This document shows, one piece after another, positions 40,791 through 52,079 of a stretch of 64,000 nucleotides of DNA. Source of the DNA: Mycobacterium sp. 141. Its GTDB lineage: Bacteria; Actinomycetota; Actinomycetes; Mycobacteriales; Mycobacteriaceae. The first letter of the stretch is position 1. Every line of letters starts with the position of its first letter. The DNA lies in assembly GCF_000382405.1 (NCBI RefSeq), contig NZ_KB908258.1, forward strand, positions 1 to 64,000, written 5' to 3'. The notes under the pieces are model-generated. The model was not told the DNA's origin, did no database searches, and saw nothing but the letters and a program-made list of their open reading frames with translations. The translations under genes and the position numbers were made by a program.

Positions 40791-41129
40791 ATGTCGCTCG
40801 GACCGAGACGTCTCATCCTGACGGTGGTCGCTGCCGCCGTTGGCGTATCGCTGGGCTACGCGATCGCCGCCGCCGATCCCAGGGCAGGCACTCAATCGGC
40901 CGCCGACATCGTCGACGACCTCACCGCCCAGGGATACCAGGTCCAGATCAACTGGGTCAGCGGCGTCAGCTCCGAGCCACTTTCACGCTGCAAGGTCACC
41001 GCAATTCACAATCCCGACCGTTCACCGGGCACCACACCGGCCAATACCACTGTGTACGTGGATGTCTCGTGCCCCAACGAGGCCGACGATTCGTCGGTGT
41101 CCGGCGGCATCGGGATCGGATTCGGCTGA
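40791..41129 (+). CDS. Small secreted hypothetical protein
   Basis: The 112-residue protein has a signal peptide (LILTVVAAAVGVSLGYAIAAA) and a compact domain with two cysteines (SRCKVTAIHNPD and VDVSCPNEA) that could form a disulfide. The segment DIVDDLTAQGYQVQINWVSG..PLSRCKV is a pattern I have seen in small exported mycobacterial proteins without assigned function. The ATG at 40791 follows GGGAGG. Function is unknown. Confidence 0.65.
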   Translation: MSLGPRRLILTVVAAAVGVSLGYAIAAADPRAGTQSAADIVDDLTAQGYQVQINWVSGVSSEPLSRCKVTAIHNPDRSPGTTPANTTVYVDVSCPNEADDSSVSGGIGIGFG

Positions 41130-41149
41130 CCGACTGTCCGAAGCTGGCG

Positions 41150-41557
41150 TCAGAACGCGCCCGCGTTGGGCGCCGTAGTGGTCTGATACGGATTGGACAT
41201 GGTGGTCGTCCCGGGAGCCGTGGTCGTGGCCGGCTGCTCCCGCTCTTCCTCCGAAGACGTAGACGGTGCCTGAACCGACGGAGGCGGGGCATCAGACGTG
41301 GTGACAACGCTGGTGGAGATCGAATACGAAGCGGTGGTGGAGCTCGTGGACGGCGTAGTCGGGATGGTCGTCGTGGTCGAGGCAGGCAGATCGCCGGGCG
41401 CGAACGACCCGCTGGATTGATGTGTGGTGATGACGACTGCCACCACCAATGCCACTAACGCGACAATCCCGCCGATCCCGGCCAAGAACACCGCCGTCGG
41501 GCGTTCGTGCCACGGCACCGATTCCAACGCTTCGTTGTGATGATCTGTGTCCAACAC
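41150..41557 (-). CDS. Single-pass membrane protein with Ser/Thr-rich exterior tail
   Basis: The 135-residue protein has a cytoplasmic N-terminus of about 22 residues and one transmembrane helix (VFLAGIGGIVALVALVVAVVI). A low-complexity Ser/Thr/Pro tail follows (STTTTIPTTPSTSSTTAS), typical of O-mannosylated mycobacterial surface proteins. No enzyme motif is present. It converges on the preceding gene across 20 bp. Function is unknown. Confidence 0.65.
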   Translation of the reverse strand: MLDTDHHNEALESVPWHERPTAVFLAGIGGIVALVALVVAVVITTHQSSGSFAPGDLPASTTTTIPTTPSTSSTTASYSISTSVVTTSDAPPPSVQAPSTSSEEEREQPATTTAPGTTTMSNPYQTTTAPNAGAF

Positions 41558-41707
41558 CGGTCAGAAAATCCCATCCGCGCCGCGGACACCGTTGTCGGCC
41601 AACATCATTTCATTATCGGATACGCACCCGAGGCGTGCAGCACGCGGGTACCGAACCCTATGGTTTCCTCGCCACCCGAGGTCGCTGCGAAGCACGGATA
41701 ACGAGAT

Positions 41708-42895
41708 CTACAGGTCCAGCAGCGCCAGCTCGGGTGCCTCGATGAGGTTCCGCAGCTCGACCAGAAAGGCGGCGACCTGCGCCCCGTCGGCGATCCGATG
41801 GTCGAACGCACAGGTCAATGCCATGGTCGGACGGGCCGTCACGGTCCCATCGACCACCACGGCCCGCGGCTTGAGCGCTCCCATACCGAGAATCGCCGCC
41901 TCCGGGTAGTTGATCACCGGCACGCCGTCGTCGAGGCCGAGCGCACCGTAGTTCGACACCGTGAATGTCGAGCCCGTGAGTTGCTGCGGCTGCAACGATC
42001 CGGCCCGCGCACTGTCGATGAGCCGCGAAACCGTCTGGGCAAGTTGGCGCGTGGTGAGGTCGTGGGCATTGCCGACGACCGGTACCAGCAGGCCCCGCGG
42101 TGCGGCCACCCCGAACCCGAGGTGCACAGCGGCATGCTGATGGATGCGGGGATGCTCGTCGGTGACCACCCACGTCGAGTTCAGGATCGGATGACGACGC
42201 AGCGCGATGACAAGCATCCGCAACGTCAACACGAACGGGGTGACGGGCGGTGCGTCGTCCGCGGCCGCGAGCCTGTCCCGTAGCGCAAGCAGCGCCGCGC
42301 AATCCACCTCGACGCGCGCATGCGCGTCGGGTATCTCACTGTGGGCCAATGTCATCCGACGAGCCATTTCGGCCTGCACGCCCCGCACGTCGAGGAGTTC
42401 CGCGCCACCGGCGGCAGCCAGTACGTCGTCGCGGGTGATGATCCCCTCGGGACCGGATCCGGGTGCCAGCGCAGTGAGGTCGACGTGCAGTTCGGCAGCG
42501 AGCTTGCGCACCGGTGGTTTGGTCCGCGGCCGTTCGGATTCCGGTGCAGACGCACGACGCCGGCTGGAATCCATGGTGTCGTCGGCACCATAGCCGACCA
42601 GGACCGGTTTGCGTGTCGTGCTGGTGCCGTTCGTCGCCGCGGCCACCGGCGCGGATTCACTGGTCTCGATCCGCGCCAGCAGAGCCCCGACGGCGAGCGT
42701 GTCCCCTGCGGCACCACCGAGTTCGAGGACCTGTCCCGCATAAGGGCTGGGGATCTCGACCTCGGCTTTGTTGGTTTCGACGGTGCACAGTGTCTGGTTC
42801 AACTCGACGGTATCGCCGATGGACACATTCCAACTGGTGATGGTGGCGTCCTGCAGCCCCTCACCGAGATCGGGAACCAGGAATTCCCGGTTCAC
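41708..42895 (-). CDS. bkdC: Branched-chain alpha-keto acid dehydrogenase E2, dihydrolipoamide acyltransferase
   Basis: The 395-residue E2 core carries one lipoyl domain with lipoyl-lysine Lys43 in ETNKAEVE. A peripheral subunit-binding segment follows ([30 protein letters not shown]) and then the catalytic acyltransferase domain with DHRIADG. It forms the core of the complex that oxidises the keto acids of Leu, Ile and Val to acyl-CoAs. The GTG start at 42895 overlaps the bkdB stop (GTGA). It corresponds to Rv2495c. Confidence 0.93.
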   Translation of the reverse strand: MNREFLVPDLGEGLQDATITSWNVSIGDTVELNQTLCTVETNKAEVEIPSPYAGQVLELGGAAGDTLAVGALLARIETSESAPVAAATNGTSTTRKPVLVGYGADDTMDSSRRRASAPESERPRTKPPVRKLAAELHVDLTALAPGSGPEGIITRDDVLAAAGGAELLDVRGVQAEMARRMTLAHSEIPDAHARVEVDCAALLALRDRLAAADDAPPVTPFVLTLRMLVIALRRHPILNSTWVVTDEHPRIHQHAAVHLGFGVAAPRGLLVPVVGNAHDLTTRQLAQTVSRLIDSARAGSLQPQQLTGSTFTVSNYGALGLDDGVPVINYPEAAILGMGALKPRAVVVDGTVTARPTMALTCAFDHRIADGAQVAAFLVELRNLIEAPELALLDL

Positions 42896-43953
42896 GGCTG
42901 CCCCATTGCACGCTCGACGCAATCGAGTAGCCGGTCCACGCCCGGCAACCACAGCTTCTCCAGCCGCGCCGGCGGATACGGCGTGTCAAAACCTGTGGCG
43001 CGCAACACCGGCGCTTCGAGGTCGTAGAACAGTTCCTCGGCGATGCGCGCAGCCAGCTCGGAGCCGAACCCGAGCGTGCGCGGACCCTCGTGCATCACCA
43101 CCGCACGTCCGGTGCGGCGGACCGAGGCGGCTACCGTGTCGAAATCCAGTGGGTTGAGCGTGCGTAGATCAATGATCTCCAGGCTCCAGCCACGTTCGGC
43201 GGCCAGATCCGCGGCGTTCAGTGCCGTCGCGACGAGTCCGCCGTAGGTGATCACGGTGACGTCGGTTCCGGTGCGCCGCACCGCTGCCCGCCCGAGTGGC
43301 AGCCCCGGGGTGGCGGTATCGACGGCTTCGCGCGCCCAGTACCGACGCTTCGGTTCCAGGTAGATCACCGGGTCCGGACAGGAGATCGAGTGTCGCAGCA
43401 GCCAGTACGCGTCCGACGGCGTGGCGGGCACCACCACCTTGAGCCCAGCGGTGTGCAGCCAGTAGCTCTCGGTGGATTCGGAGTGATGCTCGACAGCACC
43501 GATCCCGCCGAACGACGGAATGCGTACCGTCACACCCAGACTGACATCACCATGGGTGCGAGTCCGGTATTTGGCCAAATGGCTGACGATCTGATCGAAG
43601 GCCGGGTAGCTGAACCCGTCGAACTGGATCTCCGGTACCGGAGTGAACCCGCGGATCGCCATTCCGACCGCGATACCGATGATGGCCGACTCGGCCAGCG
43701 GTGTGTTGAAACACCTTTCAACGCCGAAGGTGTCGCTCAAGCCCTCGGTGACCCGGAACACCCCGCCCAGCGTTGCGACATCCTCACCGAACACGAGCAC
43801 GCGGTCGTCGGCAGCCATCGCATCATGCAAGGCTCGGCTGATCGCCTGCACCATCGTGAGTTCGGTGGTGGCCGGGACCGGCCTCAGGATAGGTTCCCAG
43901 GGCTCCGGCGAATCACCCTGCGCGGCGGGCCGGTCGATGATTTGTGTCATCAC
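42892..43953 (-). CDS. bkdB: Branched-chain alpha-keto acid dehydrogenase E1 beta
   Basis: The 353-residue transketolase-like subunit pairs with BkdA to form the thiamine-diphosphate E1. Conserved stretches are [40 protein letters not shown] and [15 protein letters not shown]. Its start overlaps the bkdA stop and its stop overlaps the bkdC start, so subunit ratios are probably set by translational coupling. It corresponds to Rv2496c. Confidence 0.93.
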   Translation of the reverse strand: MMTQIIDRPAAQGDSPEPWEPILRPVPATTELTMVQAISRALHDAMAADDRVLVFGEDVATLGGVFRVTEGLSDTFGVERCFNTPLAESAIIGIAVGMAIRGFTPVPEIQFDGFSYPAFDQIVSHLAKYRTRTHGDVSLGVTVRIPSFGGIGAVEHHSESTESYWLHTAGLKVVVPATPSDAYWLLRHSISCPDPVIYLEPKRRYWAREAVDTATPGLPLGRAAVRRTGTDVTVITYGGLVATALNAADLAAERGWSLEIIDLRTLNPLDFDTVAASVRRTGRAVVMHEGPRTLGFGSELAARIAEELFYDLEAPVLRATGFDTPYPPARLEKLWLPGVDRLLDCVERAMGQP

Positions 43954-45041
43954 GCCTCCTTCGCCAACTCAGCCAGCAGCTCATCGCGTTGGCGCGCCAG
44001 CTCCGGCGTGATCTCGGCATAGACGGTGTCGAACAACTCGGCAGGATCGTGATCCGGTCCGCCCACGATCGCCTCGCGCAGTTCAGCGCACAAACGATGC
44101 GATCGTGCGGCGACCCGCTCCTGCAAGCGCTCGGTGTACACCCCGACGGATTCCAGATATGTGCGGTAGCGGGCGATCGGATCACGGGCCGCCCAGTCCT
44201 GCACGTCGTCGGCGGACCGATAGCGGGTGGGGTCGTCGGATGTGGTGTGCGGACCCATCCGGTAGGTGATCGCCTCGATCAGCGTGGGTCCGCCACCGTG
44301 GCGGGCACGTTCGGCGGCCTCGGCCATCACCGCGTAACAGGCCAACACGTCGTTGCCGTCGACACGGATGCCAGGCATGCCGTATCCGATGGCCCGGTGT
44401 GCGATGGACGGTCCGGCCATCTGCTGACAGACCGGCACCGAGATGGCCCACTGGTTGTTCTGAACGAAGAACACGCACGGCGCCTTGAACACCGACGCGA
44501 GGTTGAACGCCTCGTGCGCGTCGCCCTCGCTGGTCGCGCCATCACCCATGAAGGCGACCGTCACCGAGTCCTCGCCGAGCCGCTGAGCGGCCATCGCTGC
44601 ACCCACCGCGTGTAGACCGTGGGTGCCGATCGCGATCGCGATCGGGGCGACGCAATGGTTGGTGAATTCGAGGCCACCGTGCCAGGCGCCGCGCCACACC
44701 GCACCGACTTGCCCCGGGGTGATACCGCGCAGCAGGAAGGCGCCGATCTCCCGGTACTGCGGGAACAACCAATCGGTTTTGCGCAGGCAGGCCGCTGCGC
44801 CGATCTGCGCAGCCTCCTGGCCGCGGCACGACGCGTACAGCGCGAGTTCGCCCTGGCGTTGCAGGTTGATGAACTCGGTGTCCAGGTCGCGGGTGACGAC
44901 CATCGACTCGTAGAGCCAACCCAGCGTTTCGGGCGGCAGATCACGGCTGTAGCGCGTCTCAGATGTTGGTGACCCGTCAGCCTCAACCAGCCGCACCGGG
45001 TCCAGATCGACGCTCTGCGGCGTCGCATATGGCTCAGCCAT
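43950..45041 (-). CDS. bkdA: Branched-chain alpha-keto acid dehydrogenase E1 alpha
   Basis: The 363-residue E1 alpha subunit has the thiamine-diphosphate motif GDGATSEGDAHEAFNLASVFKAPCVFFVQNN (GDG...NN). It also has the phosphorylation-loop-like YRMGPHTTSDDPTRYR. ATG 45041 is chosen because a full AGGAGG lies 4 bp upstream; the frame runs to 45146. It is the first gene of bkdABC (Rv2497c in M. tuberculosis). Confidence 0.93.
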   Translation of the reverse strand: MAEPYATPQSVDLDPVRLVEADGSPTSETRYSRDLPPETLGWLYESMVVTRDLDTEFINLQRQGELALYASCRGQEAAQIGAAACLRKTDWLFPQYREIGAFLLRGITPGQVGAVWRGAWHGGLEFTNHCVAPIAIAIGTHGLHAVGAAMAAQRLGEDSVTVAFMGDGATSEGDAHEAFNLASVFKAPCVFFVQNNQWAISVPVCQQMAGPSIAHRAIGYGMPGIRVDGNDVLACYAVMAEAAERARHGGGPTLIEAITYRMGPHTTSDDPTRYRSADDVQDWAARDPIARYRTYLESVGVYTERLQERVAARSHRLCAELREAIVGGPDHDPAELFDTVYAEITPELARQRDELLAELAKEA

Positions 45042-45283
45042 ACCGCCTCCTGTTCGGTGACGGCATGTTCCGCCGTCAGTCCGCGAGGTGCTCAGCGCAG
45101 CGGCGGTACGAACAAGACCCCTGGTGAGGGGCCGCCGGCTAGCCACCTGGGTATGGCGCTAGCTGGACGATCCGCTCGGACGTCGCAGCGCTGGGGCATC
45201 ACCGCCATTATGCGCCCGATTTGAATACGGCCGCTGTCAACGCTGATAACAGATTGGCGGCGTGTCGACAACAGCAAGCCCCG

Positions 45284-45341
45284 CGAGCAGGCGCAGAGTC
45301 GCACGTTTTCGACCGAAAACGTGCGACTCTGCGCCTGCTCG
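45284..45341 (-). terminator. Very long palindrome after citE
   Basis: Two perfect 28-bp arms (45284-45311 and 45314-45341) are separated by only 2 bp. The palindrome starts 10 bp after the citE stop codon on the minus strand and is probably the end of the accD1-citE transcript. The rest of the 45042-45350 gap holds the bkdA leader and no visible gene. Confidence 0.7.
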
Positions 45342-45350
45342 GCAAGGGAA

Positions 45351-46157
45351 CTAGGGAGCCAGGGCGACGATGCGCTCAGCACGCCGCAGCACGGGCGCAT
45401 CCACCATCAGGCCGTCGTGCTGGAACACACCACGCTCACCTGCCACCCGATCGAGCACTGCTCGCGCCCACACGATCTGCTCGGCAGTCGGGATATACCC
45501 CGACCGGATAACCGCCACCTGGGACGGATGAATGGCCACCTTGGCATCGAATCCAACGGCCACCGCGTCGTCGACCTCCGCGCGCAGCCCGTCGAGATCT
45601 TTGATGTCCAGATACACCGAATCGAGTGCCACTTTGCCGTACGCCTTGGCCGCCAACAAGGTTTGCGAGCGCACGTGCTGGGCCACGTCGCGATAGCTGC
45701 CGTCGGGCCGGCGGTTGGCGGTGCCGCCAGTCACGGCGAACAGATCCTCCGCACCCCACATCACCGCGAATGTGTTGTCGGGTTGCACGAGGTCAACCAC
45801 GTTGAGGGCGGCCAGCGGGGTCTCGACAAGGACCACCACGTCCAACGGTGCGAGCGCCCGGACCTGGTCGGGATGCTCGGATTTGGCCAGCATCACCGTG
45901 GTGTAGTCGGTCGCTGCCACGGCTTTGAGATCGCGGGCGTGATCGGCGGTGTTGGTCGGGTTGACCCGCACCACGGTACGGGCCGGATCGAGACGTGTGT
46001 CGATCAGCGCCTGCCGAGCTGCCTCGCGGTCCTTGTCCGCCACCCCGTCCTCGAGATCGAGGATCACCACGTCGGCTGCCGCTGCGGCCTTCTCGAATCG
46101 CTCGGGCCGGTCGGCCGGGCAGAACAGCCAGCCCGGTCCGGCTGCTGAGAGTGTCAC
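45351..46157 (-). CDS. citE: CitE-like beta-hydroxyacyl-CoA lyase (Rv2498c type)
   Basis: The 268-residue HpcH/HpaI-type lyase contains FCPADRPERFEKAA, VILDLEDGVADKDRE with metal-binding Asp/Glu, and VWGAEDLFAVTGG. M. tuberculosis Rv2498c cleaves (S)-citramalyl-CoA and acts on 3-hydroxy-3-methylglutaryl-CoA in itaconate breakdown and leucine catabolism, as I recall. The GTG start at 46157 abuts the maoC stop (TAG-GTG). It is the last gene of the accD1-accA1-fadE19-maoC-citE operon. Confidence 0.88.
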   Translation of the reverse strand: MTLSAAGPGWLFCPADRPERFEKAAAAADVVILDLEDGVADKDREAARQALIDTRLDPARTVVRVNPTNTADHARDLKAVAATDYTTVMLAKSEHPDQVRALAPLDVVVLVETPLAALNVVDLVQPDNTFAVMWGAEDLFAVTGGTANRRPDGSYRDVAQHVRSQTLLAAKAYGKVALDSVYLDIKDLDGLRAEVDDAVAVGFDAKVAIHPSQVAVIRSGYIPTAEQIVWARAVLDRVAGERGVFQHDGLMVDAPVLRRAERIVALAP

Positions 46158-46649
46158 CTATGCCTCCCCCTCTACCGGACGCATCCGGACCATGGTCTTA
46201 CGTGACGCCGTCGCGACGACGTCGCCGTGCTGGTTGCGTCCGGTGTGCGCAAAGGTGACGATGCCCTCCCCCGGGCGGCTCTTGGAGGCGCGCTTCTCGG
46301 TGATCTCGGTTTCGGCGTAGAGCGTGTCACCGTGGAAAAGTGGTTTGGGGAAGGAGATTTCGGAGAATCCGAGGTTGCCGACGATGGTGCCCTGGGTCAG
46401 CTGCGCGACCGACAGGCCGACGAGCGTCGACAGCGTGAACATCGAGTTGACCAGGCGGGCGTGGAACGGCGGAAGGGCATCGGAGAAGGCCGCGTCCAGA
46501 TGCAGCGCCTGGGTGTTCATCGTCAGCGTGGTGAACAGGACGTTGTCGGCCTCGGTGATGGTGCGGCCCGGCCGGTGCAGGTAGCGCACGCCGATCTCGA
46601 ACTCCTCGAACCAGAGGCCGCGCTGCTCTATTGTCTTCTTTTCGCTCAC
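46158..46649 (-). CDS. MaoC-family enoyl-CoA hydratase (Rv2499c type)
   Basis: The 163-residue hotdog-fold hydratase has the pattern NVLFTTLTMNTQALHLDAAFSD, carrying the hydratase-2 Asn/His region, and LVNSMFTLSTLVGLS. In the itaconate/leucine pathway it would hydrate itaconyl-CoA or a methylglutaconyl-type enoyl-CoA to feed the CitE lyase. The GTG start at 46649 overlaps the fadE19 stop (GTGA). Substrate assignment is by operon context and memory. Confidence 0.85.
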   Translation of the reverse strand: MSEKKTIEQRGLWFEEFEIGVRYLHRPGRTITEADNVLFTTLTMNTQALHLDAAFSDALPPFHARLVNSMFTLSTLVGLSVAQLTQGTIVGNLGFSEISFPKPLFHGDTLYAETEITEKRASKSRPGEGIVTFAHTGRNQHGDVVATASRKTMVRMRPVEGEA

Positions 46650-47806
46650 AGACCGGCCTCCCGCGCGATCAGCATGAGTTGTACTTCGGTTGTCCCTTCC
46701 CCGATTTCGAGGATCTTGCTGTCGCGGTAGTGCCGGGCGACCGGATATTCGTTCATGAAACCGTAGCCGCCGAACACCTGCGTGGCGTCGCGGGCATTGT
46801 CCATCGCGGCCTCACTGGCGACCAGCTTTGCCACGGCTGCGGCCTTCTTGAACGGCTTGCCGGCCAGCATCAACGCGGCCGCGTCATAGTAGGCCGTGCG
46901 GGCGGTATACGCACGCGCCTCCATCCGCGCGATCTTGAAGGCGATGGCCTGGTAGGTGCCGATGGCCGCCCCGAAGGCCTGGCGTTCCTTGGCGTATCTG
47001 ACACATTCGTCCACGCAGCCCTGCGCGACGCCGACCGACAGCGCGGCGATGGCGATGCGGCCCTCGTCGAGGATGCGCAGGAAGTTGGCGTAGCCGCGGC
47101 CCCGCTCACCGAGCAGGTTCTCGGCGGGCACCTGGACATCGTCGAAGCTCAGCGGGTGGGTGTCCGAGGCATTCCAGCCGACCTTGTTGTAGGCCGGTTC
47201 AGCGGTGAAACCTTCGGTCGGCACAGGCACCAGGATCGCCGAGATCTCCTTACCTCGGGGCGTCTCCCCCGTCACCGCGGTGACAGTCACGAGCTTGGTG
47301 ATATCGGTGCCGGAGTTGGTGATGAACTGCTTGGAACCGTTGATAATCCAAGATGGTCCTTCCAGTTTCGCGGTGGTCTTGGTGGCCCCGGCGTCGCTGC
47401 CACCGCCGGCTTCGGTCAGGCCGAACGCGCCCAGCGCCTTACCGCTGGCCAACAACGGCAACCATTGCTGCTTCTGTGCGTCGTTGCCGAAGCGGTACAC
47501 CGGCATCGCGCCCAGCGACACCCCGGCCTCCAGCGTGATGGCCACGCTCTGATCAACCTTGCCGAGTTCCTCAAGTGCCAGGCACAACGCGAAGTAGTCC
47601 CCGCCCATACCGCCGTATTCCTCGGGGAACGGCAGGCCGAACAGGCCCATATCGGCCATGCCCGCGACGACCTCGTACGGGAACGAGTGCTCCTCGTCGT
47701 GCTTGGCGCTGACCGGCGCGACCACGCTCTGGGCGAAGTCGCGGACCGTCTTGGCCAGCTGCTCGTAGTGATCGGGCAGGGTTCCGGTGGACAAGAAGTC
47801 GCTCAT
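46646..47806 (-). CDS. fadE19: Acyl-CoA dehydrogenase
   Basis: The 386-residue FAD-dependent acyl-CoA dehydrogenase has the signature stretches [19 protein letters not shown] and [36 protein letters not shown]. The catalytic Glu lies in the last region (EGTTE). Its place in the accA1/accD1 operon points to isovaleryl-CoA-type substrates of leucine breakdown. Its ATG overlaps the accA1 stop (ATGA). Confidence 0.9.
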   Translation of the reverse strand: MSDFLSTGTLPDHYEQLAKTVRDFAQSVVAPVSAKHDEEHSFPYEVVAGMADMGLFGLPFPEEYGGMGGDYFALCLALEELGKVDQSVAITLEAGVSLGAMPVYRFGNDAQKQQWLPLLASGKALGAFGLTEAGGGSDAGATKTTAKLEGPSWIINGSKQFITNSGTDITKLVTVTAVTGETPRGKEISAILVPVPTEGFTAEPAYNKVGWNASDTHPLSFDDVQVPAENLLGERGRGYANFLRILDEGRIAIAALSVGVAQGCVDECVRYAKERQAFGAAIGTYQAIAFKIARMEARAYTARTAYYDAAALMLAGKPFKKAAAVAKLVASEAAMDNARDATQVFGGYGFMNEYPVARHYRDSKILEIGEGTTEVQLMLIAREAGL

Positions 47807-49821
47807 GATTGGGTCTCCTCGGTTGCAGCGGTGATTCGGGCCAGCGGCTGACCCACTTTGACCTGGTCGCCGACGGCGACGAGTAGTTCCACGGTGCCGT
47901 CGACCGGGGCGGTCAGTGCGTGTTCCATCTTCATGGCCTCGACCGTGACCACCATGGTGCCCGCAGCGACCGCGTCGCTGTGGTTCACGCCGACGGCGAC
48001 GACCGAACCCGGCATCGGGCTGGTCAACTCGGCGTCTCCGCTGTGCTCGTCATCGGGTCGCACCGGCGCCTCACGTACCTCTTCGACCTCCCACACGCGA
48101 CCGCCCCCGGTCAGCCACAACCGGCCGTCGGTGGCGGCGACCAGATACTCGGTGCGCAGGCCATCCAATGTGACGGCCAGCAGCCCATCATCGAAAGCCG
48201 CGCTGACAGTGTGGTTTCCACCGTTCTCGACGGTCGCCGTGGCACGGTCCGGGGTTCCGGTGAGATACACGTGATCGGTGCGGCCGACGGCCTGCAGCCG
48301 GAACGCCGCGGGAGCCCGTCCGCCGACACGCCATCCGGACGGCAACTGCCAGAGGCTGTCCCCCGCCTCCGCCCAGTGCCGCAGCCACCGGTATGCCGCG
48401 GCCGCGATCATTTGTTCGTCACCCACGGCGGCCGGAACGAAATCGGGTGCGCGACGGTCGAGCAGTCCGGTGTCGAGCCGCCCGGCGGCGACATCGGGGT
48501 CGGCCAGCAGGAACCGCAGAAACTCGATGTTGGTGGTGACGCCCAGGACCGCGGTGTCGGCCAGCGCCCGATCGAGTGCGTGCAGTGCTGCGGTCCGATC
48601 GTCGCCGTGGGCAATGACTTTGGCGAGCATCGGATCGTAGTCACTGCTGACTATGGCGCCGGCCGCCAGACCCGAGTCGACGCGGATGCCCGCCCCGACG
48701 GGTTCGCTGAGTCCGAGCACCGGTCCGCCGGTCGGCAGGAAGCCGTTGGCAGGATCCTCCGCGTAGACCCGTGCCTCGACGGCGTGCCCGGTCATCACGA
48801 TGTCGTCCTGACTCAAGGCCAGTTTCTCACCGGCCGCGATCCGGATCTGTTGCTCGACCAGGTCGATACCGGTGACCATCTCGGTGACCGGGTGTTCGAC
48901 CTGCAACCGGGTGTTCATCTCCATGAAGAAGAACTCGTCGGGCCGGTCGGCGGAAACGATGAACTCCACCGTGCCCGCGCCGGTGTAGTCGACGCTGCGG
49001 GCGGTATCGCATGCGGCGGCGCCGATCCGGGCCCGGGTGGCGGCATCCAGCAGAGGCGACGGCGCCTCCTCGATGACCTTCTGGTGACGGCGCTGTAGGC
49101 TGCATTCGCGCTCGCCAAGGTGGATCACGTTGCCGTGGCCGTCGGCGAGTACCTGAACCTCGATATGGCGGGGCCGCAACACAAACCGCTCGAGAAACAG
49201 CGTGTCGTCGCCGAACGCGGCAGCGGCCTCGCGGCGCGCGGACGCCAGCGCAGCCGGCAACTCAGCGGCCTCGTGTACCACCCGCATGCCCTTGCCACCG
49301 CCACCGGCGGACGGCTTCACCAGTACCGGGAAGCCGACCTCAGGGGCACCGCTAATCAGGTCGTCGTCAGTGAGTCCCGGGCTTTCGCCTTTGGTCCTCC
49401 TCGTGTGCGGGACAATGCCAGGCACGACAGGAACTCCGAAGGCCGACACCGCGGCCTTGGCCGCGATCTTGTCTCCCATGGTCGCGATCGCGGTCGCGGT
49501 CGGCCCGATGAACACGATGCCGGCGTCCTGCAGTGCGGTGGCGAATTCTGCGTTCTCGGAAAGGAATCCGTAACCGGGGTGCACGGCTTGGGCTCCCGTG
49601 CGGCGTGCGGCGCCGACGATGGCCTCGATATTGAGGTAGCTCTGCCGCGCCGCCGCCGGGCCGATGCACACCGCGACATCGGCTTCCATGACATGCCGAG
49701 CACCGGCATCAGCGTCGCTGAACACGGCGACCGAGCGGATCCCCATCTCGTGCAAGGTGCGGATGACCCGTACCGCGATTTCCCCGCGGTTGGCGACGAG
49801 GACTGTGTCGAAACTCGTCAT
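47803..49821 (-). CDS. accA1: Acyl-CoA carboxylase alpha subunit (biotin carboxylase plus carrier)
   Basis: The 672-residue protein has a biotin carboxylase ATP-grasp domain ([31 protein letters not shown]) and a C-terminal biotin carrier domain with the biotinyl-lysine motif EAMKMEH. With AccD1 it carboxylates methylcrotonyl-CoA-type substrates in leucine catabolism. Start is [20 protein letters not shown] at 49821. An extra 9 residues ([12 protein letters not shown], about residues 137-148) relative to remembered Rv2501c are encoded by DNA resembling one unit of the plsB2 27-bp repeat. Confidence 0.92.
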   Translation of the reverse strand: MTSFDTVLVANRGEIAVRVIRTLHEMGIRSVAVFSDADAGARHVMEADVAVCIGPAAARQSYLNIEAIVGAARRTGAQAVHPGYGFLSENAEFATALQDAGIVFIGPTATAIATMGDKIAAKAAVSAFGVPVVPGIVPHTRRTKGESPGLTDDDLISGAPEVGFPVLVKPSAGGGGKGMRVVHEAAELPAALASARREAAAAFGDDTLFLERFVLRPRHIEVQVLADGHGNVIHLGERECSLQRRHQKVIEEAPSPLLDAATRARIGAAACDTARSVDYTGAGTVEFIVSADRPDEFFFMEMNTRLQVEHPVTEMVTGIDLVEQQIRIAAGEKLALSQDDIVMTGHAVEARVYAEDPANGFLPTGGPVLGLSEPVGAGIRVDSGLAAGAIVSSDYDPMLAKVIAHGDDRTAALHALDRALADTAVLGVTTNIEFLRFLLADPDVAAGRLDTGLLDRRAPDFVPAAVGDEQMIAAAAYRWLRHWAEAGDSLWQLPSGWRVGGRAPAAFRLQAVGRTDHVYLTGTPDRATATVENGGNHTVSAAFDDGLLAVTLDGLRTEYLVAATDGRLWLTGGGRVWEVEEVREAPVRPDDEHSGDAELTSPMPGSVVAVGVNHSDAVAAGTMVVTVEAMKMEHALTAPVDGTVELLVAVGDQVKVGQPLARITAATEETQS

Positions 49822-49828
49822 CTTTGCC

Positions 49829-51456
<1,628 letters not shown>

Positions 51457-51482
51457 CGAGGTGTCCACCCTCAGGAGGTGCC

Positions 51483-52079
51483 ATGTCGACCAGCGCTGTG
51501 ACACGTCGCAGCCAGGCTAAGTCCGACCGGCGCAGCCAGCTGATCGCCGCCGCAGAACGCCTGGTGGCCGAGCGCGGATACCTGGCAGTGCGGCTGGAAG
51601 ACATCGGCGCCGCGGTCGGTGTCAGCGGACCCGCGATCTACCGGCACTTCCCCAACAAGGAAGCGATGCTGGTCGAGCTACTGGTCGGGATCAGCACCCG
51701 ATTGCTCGCCGGTGCACGCGACGTCATCGCCGAGAACGACGATCCGCGCGCAGCTCTGGACAGCCTCGTGGGCTTCCACCTCGACTTCGTGTTCGGCGAA
51801 CCCGACCTGATCCGCATCCAGGACCGCGACCTCGCACACCTGCCCGACACCGCCGCGCGCCAGGTCCGCCGCTCGCAACGGCAGTACGTCGAGATCTGGG
51901 TTTCGGTGCTGACACAACTCGATCCCGAGCTGGCCGAGGATGACGCTCGGGTGATGGCTCACGCCGCGTTCGGGTTGCTCAACTCCACCCCACACAGCGT
52001 GAAACCTGCTGTGTCCAAGGCACGCTCACGCGAGGTGCTGCGCCGGATGACACTCGCGGCGCTGCACGCGACCCGTTAG
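51483..52079 (+). CDS. TetR-family repressor of the accD1 operon (Rv2506 type)
   Basis: The 198-residue regulator has an N-terminal TetR helix-turn-helix (LVAERGYLAVRLEDIGAAVGVSGPAIYRHFPNKEAMLVEL) and a helical ligand-binding C-terminal domain. A strong AGGAGGTG precedes ATG 51483. It is divergent from accD1 with the palindrome between them, so it probably represses the leucine-type operon until a CoA ester accumulates. The ligand is unknown. Its last 4 bp overlap the convergent peptidase gene. Confidence 0.88.
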   Translation: MSTSAVTRRSQAKSDRRSQLIAAAERLVAERGYLAVRLEDIGAAVGVSGPAIYRHFPNKEAMLVELLVGISTRLLAGARDVIAENDDPRAALDSLVGFHLDFVFGEPDLIRIQDRDLAHLPDTAARQVRRSQRQYVEIWVSVLTQLDPELAEDDARVMAHAAFGLLNSTPHSVKPAVSKARSREVLRRMTLAALHATR

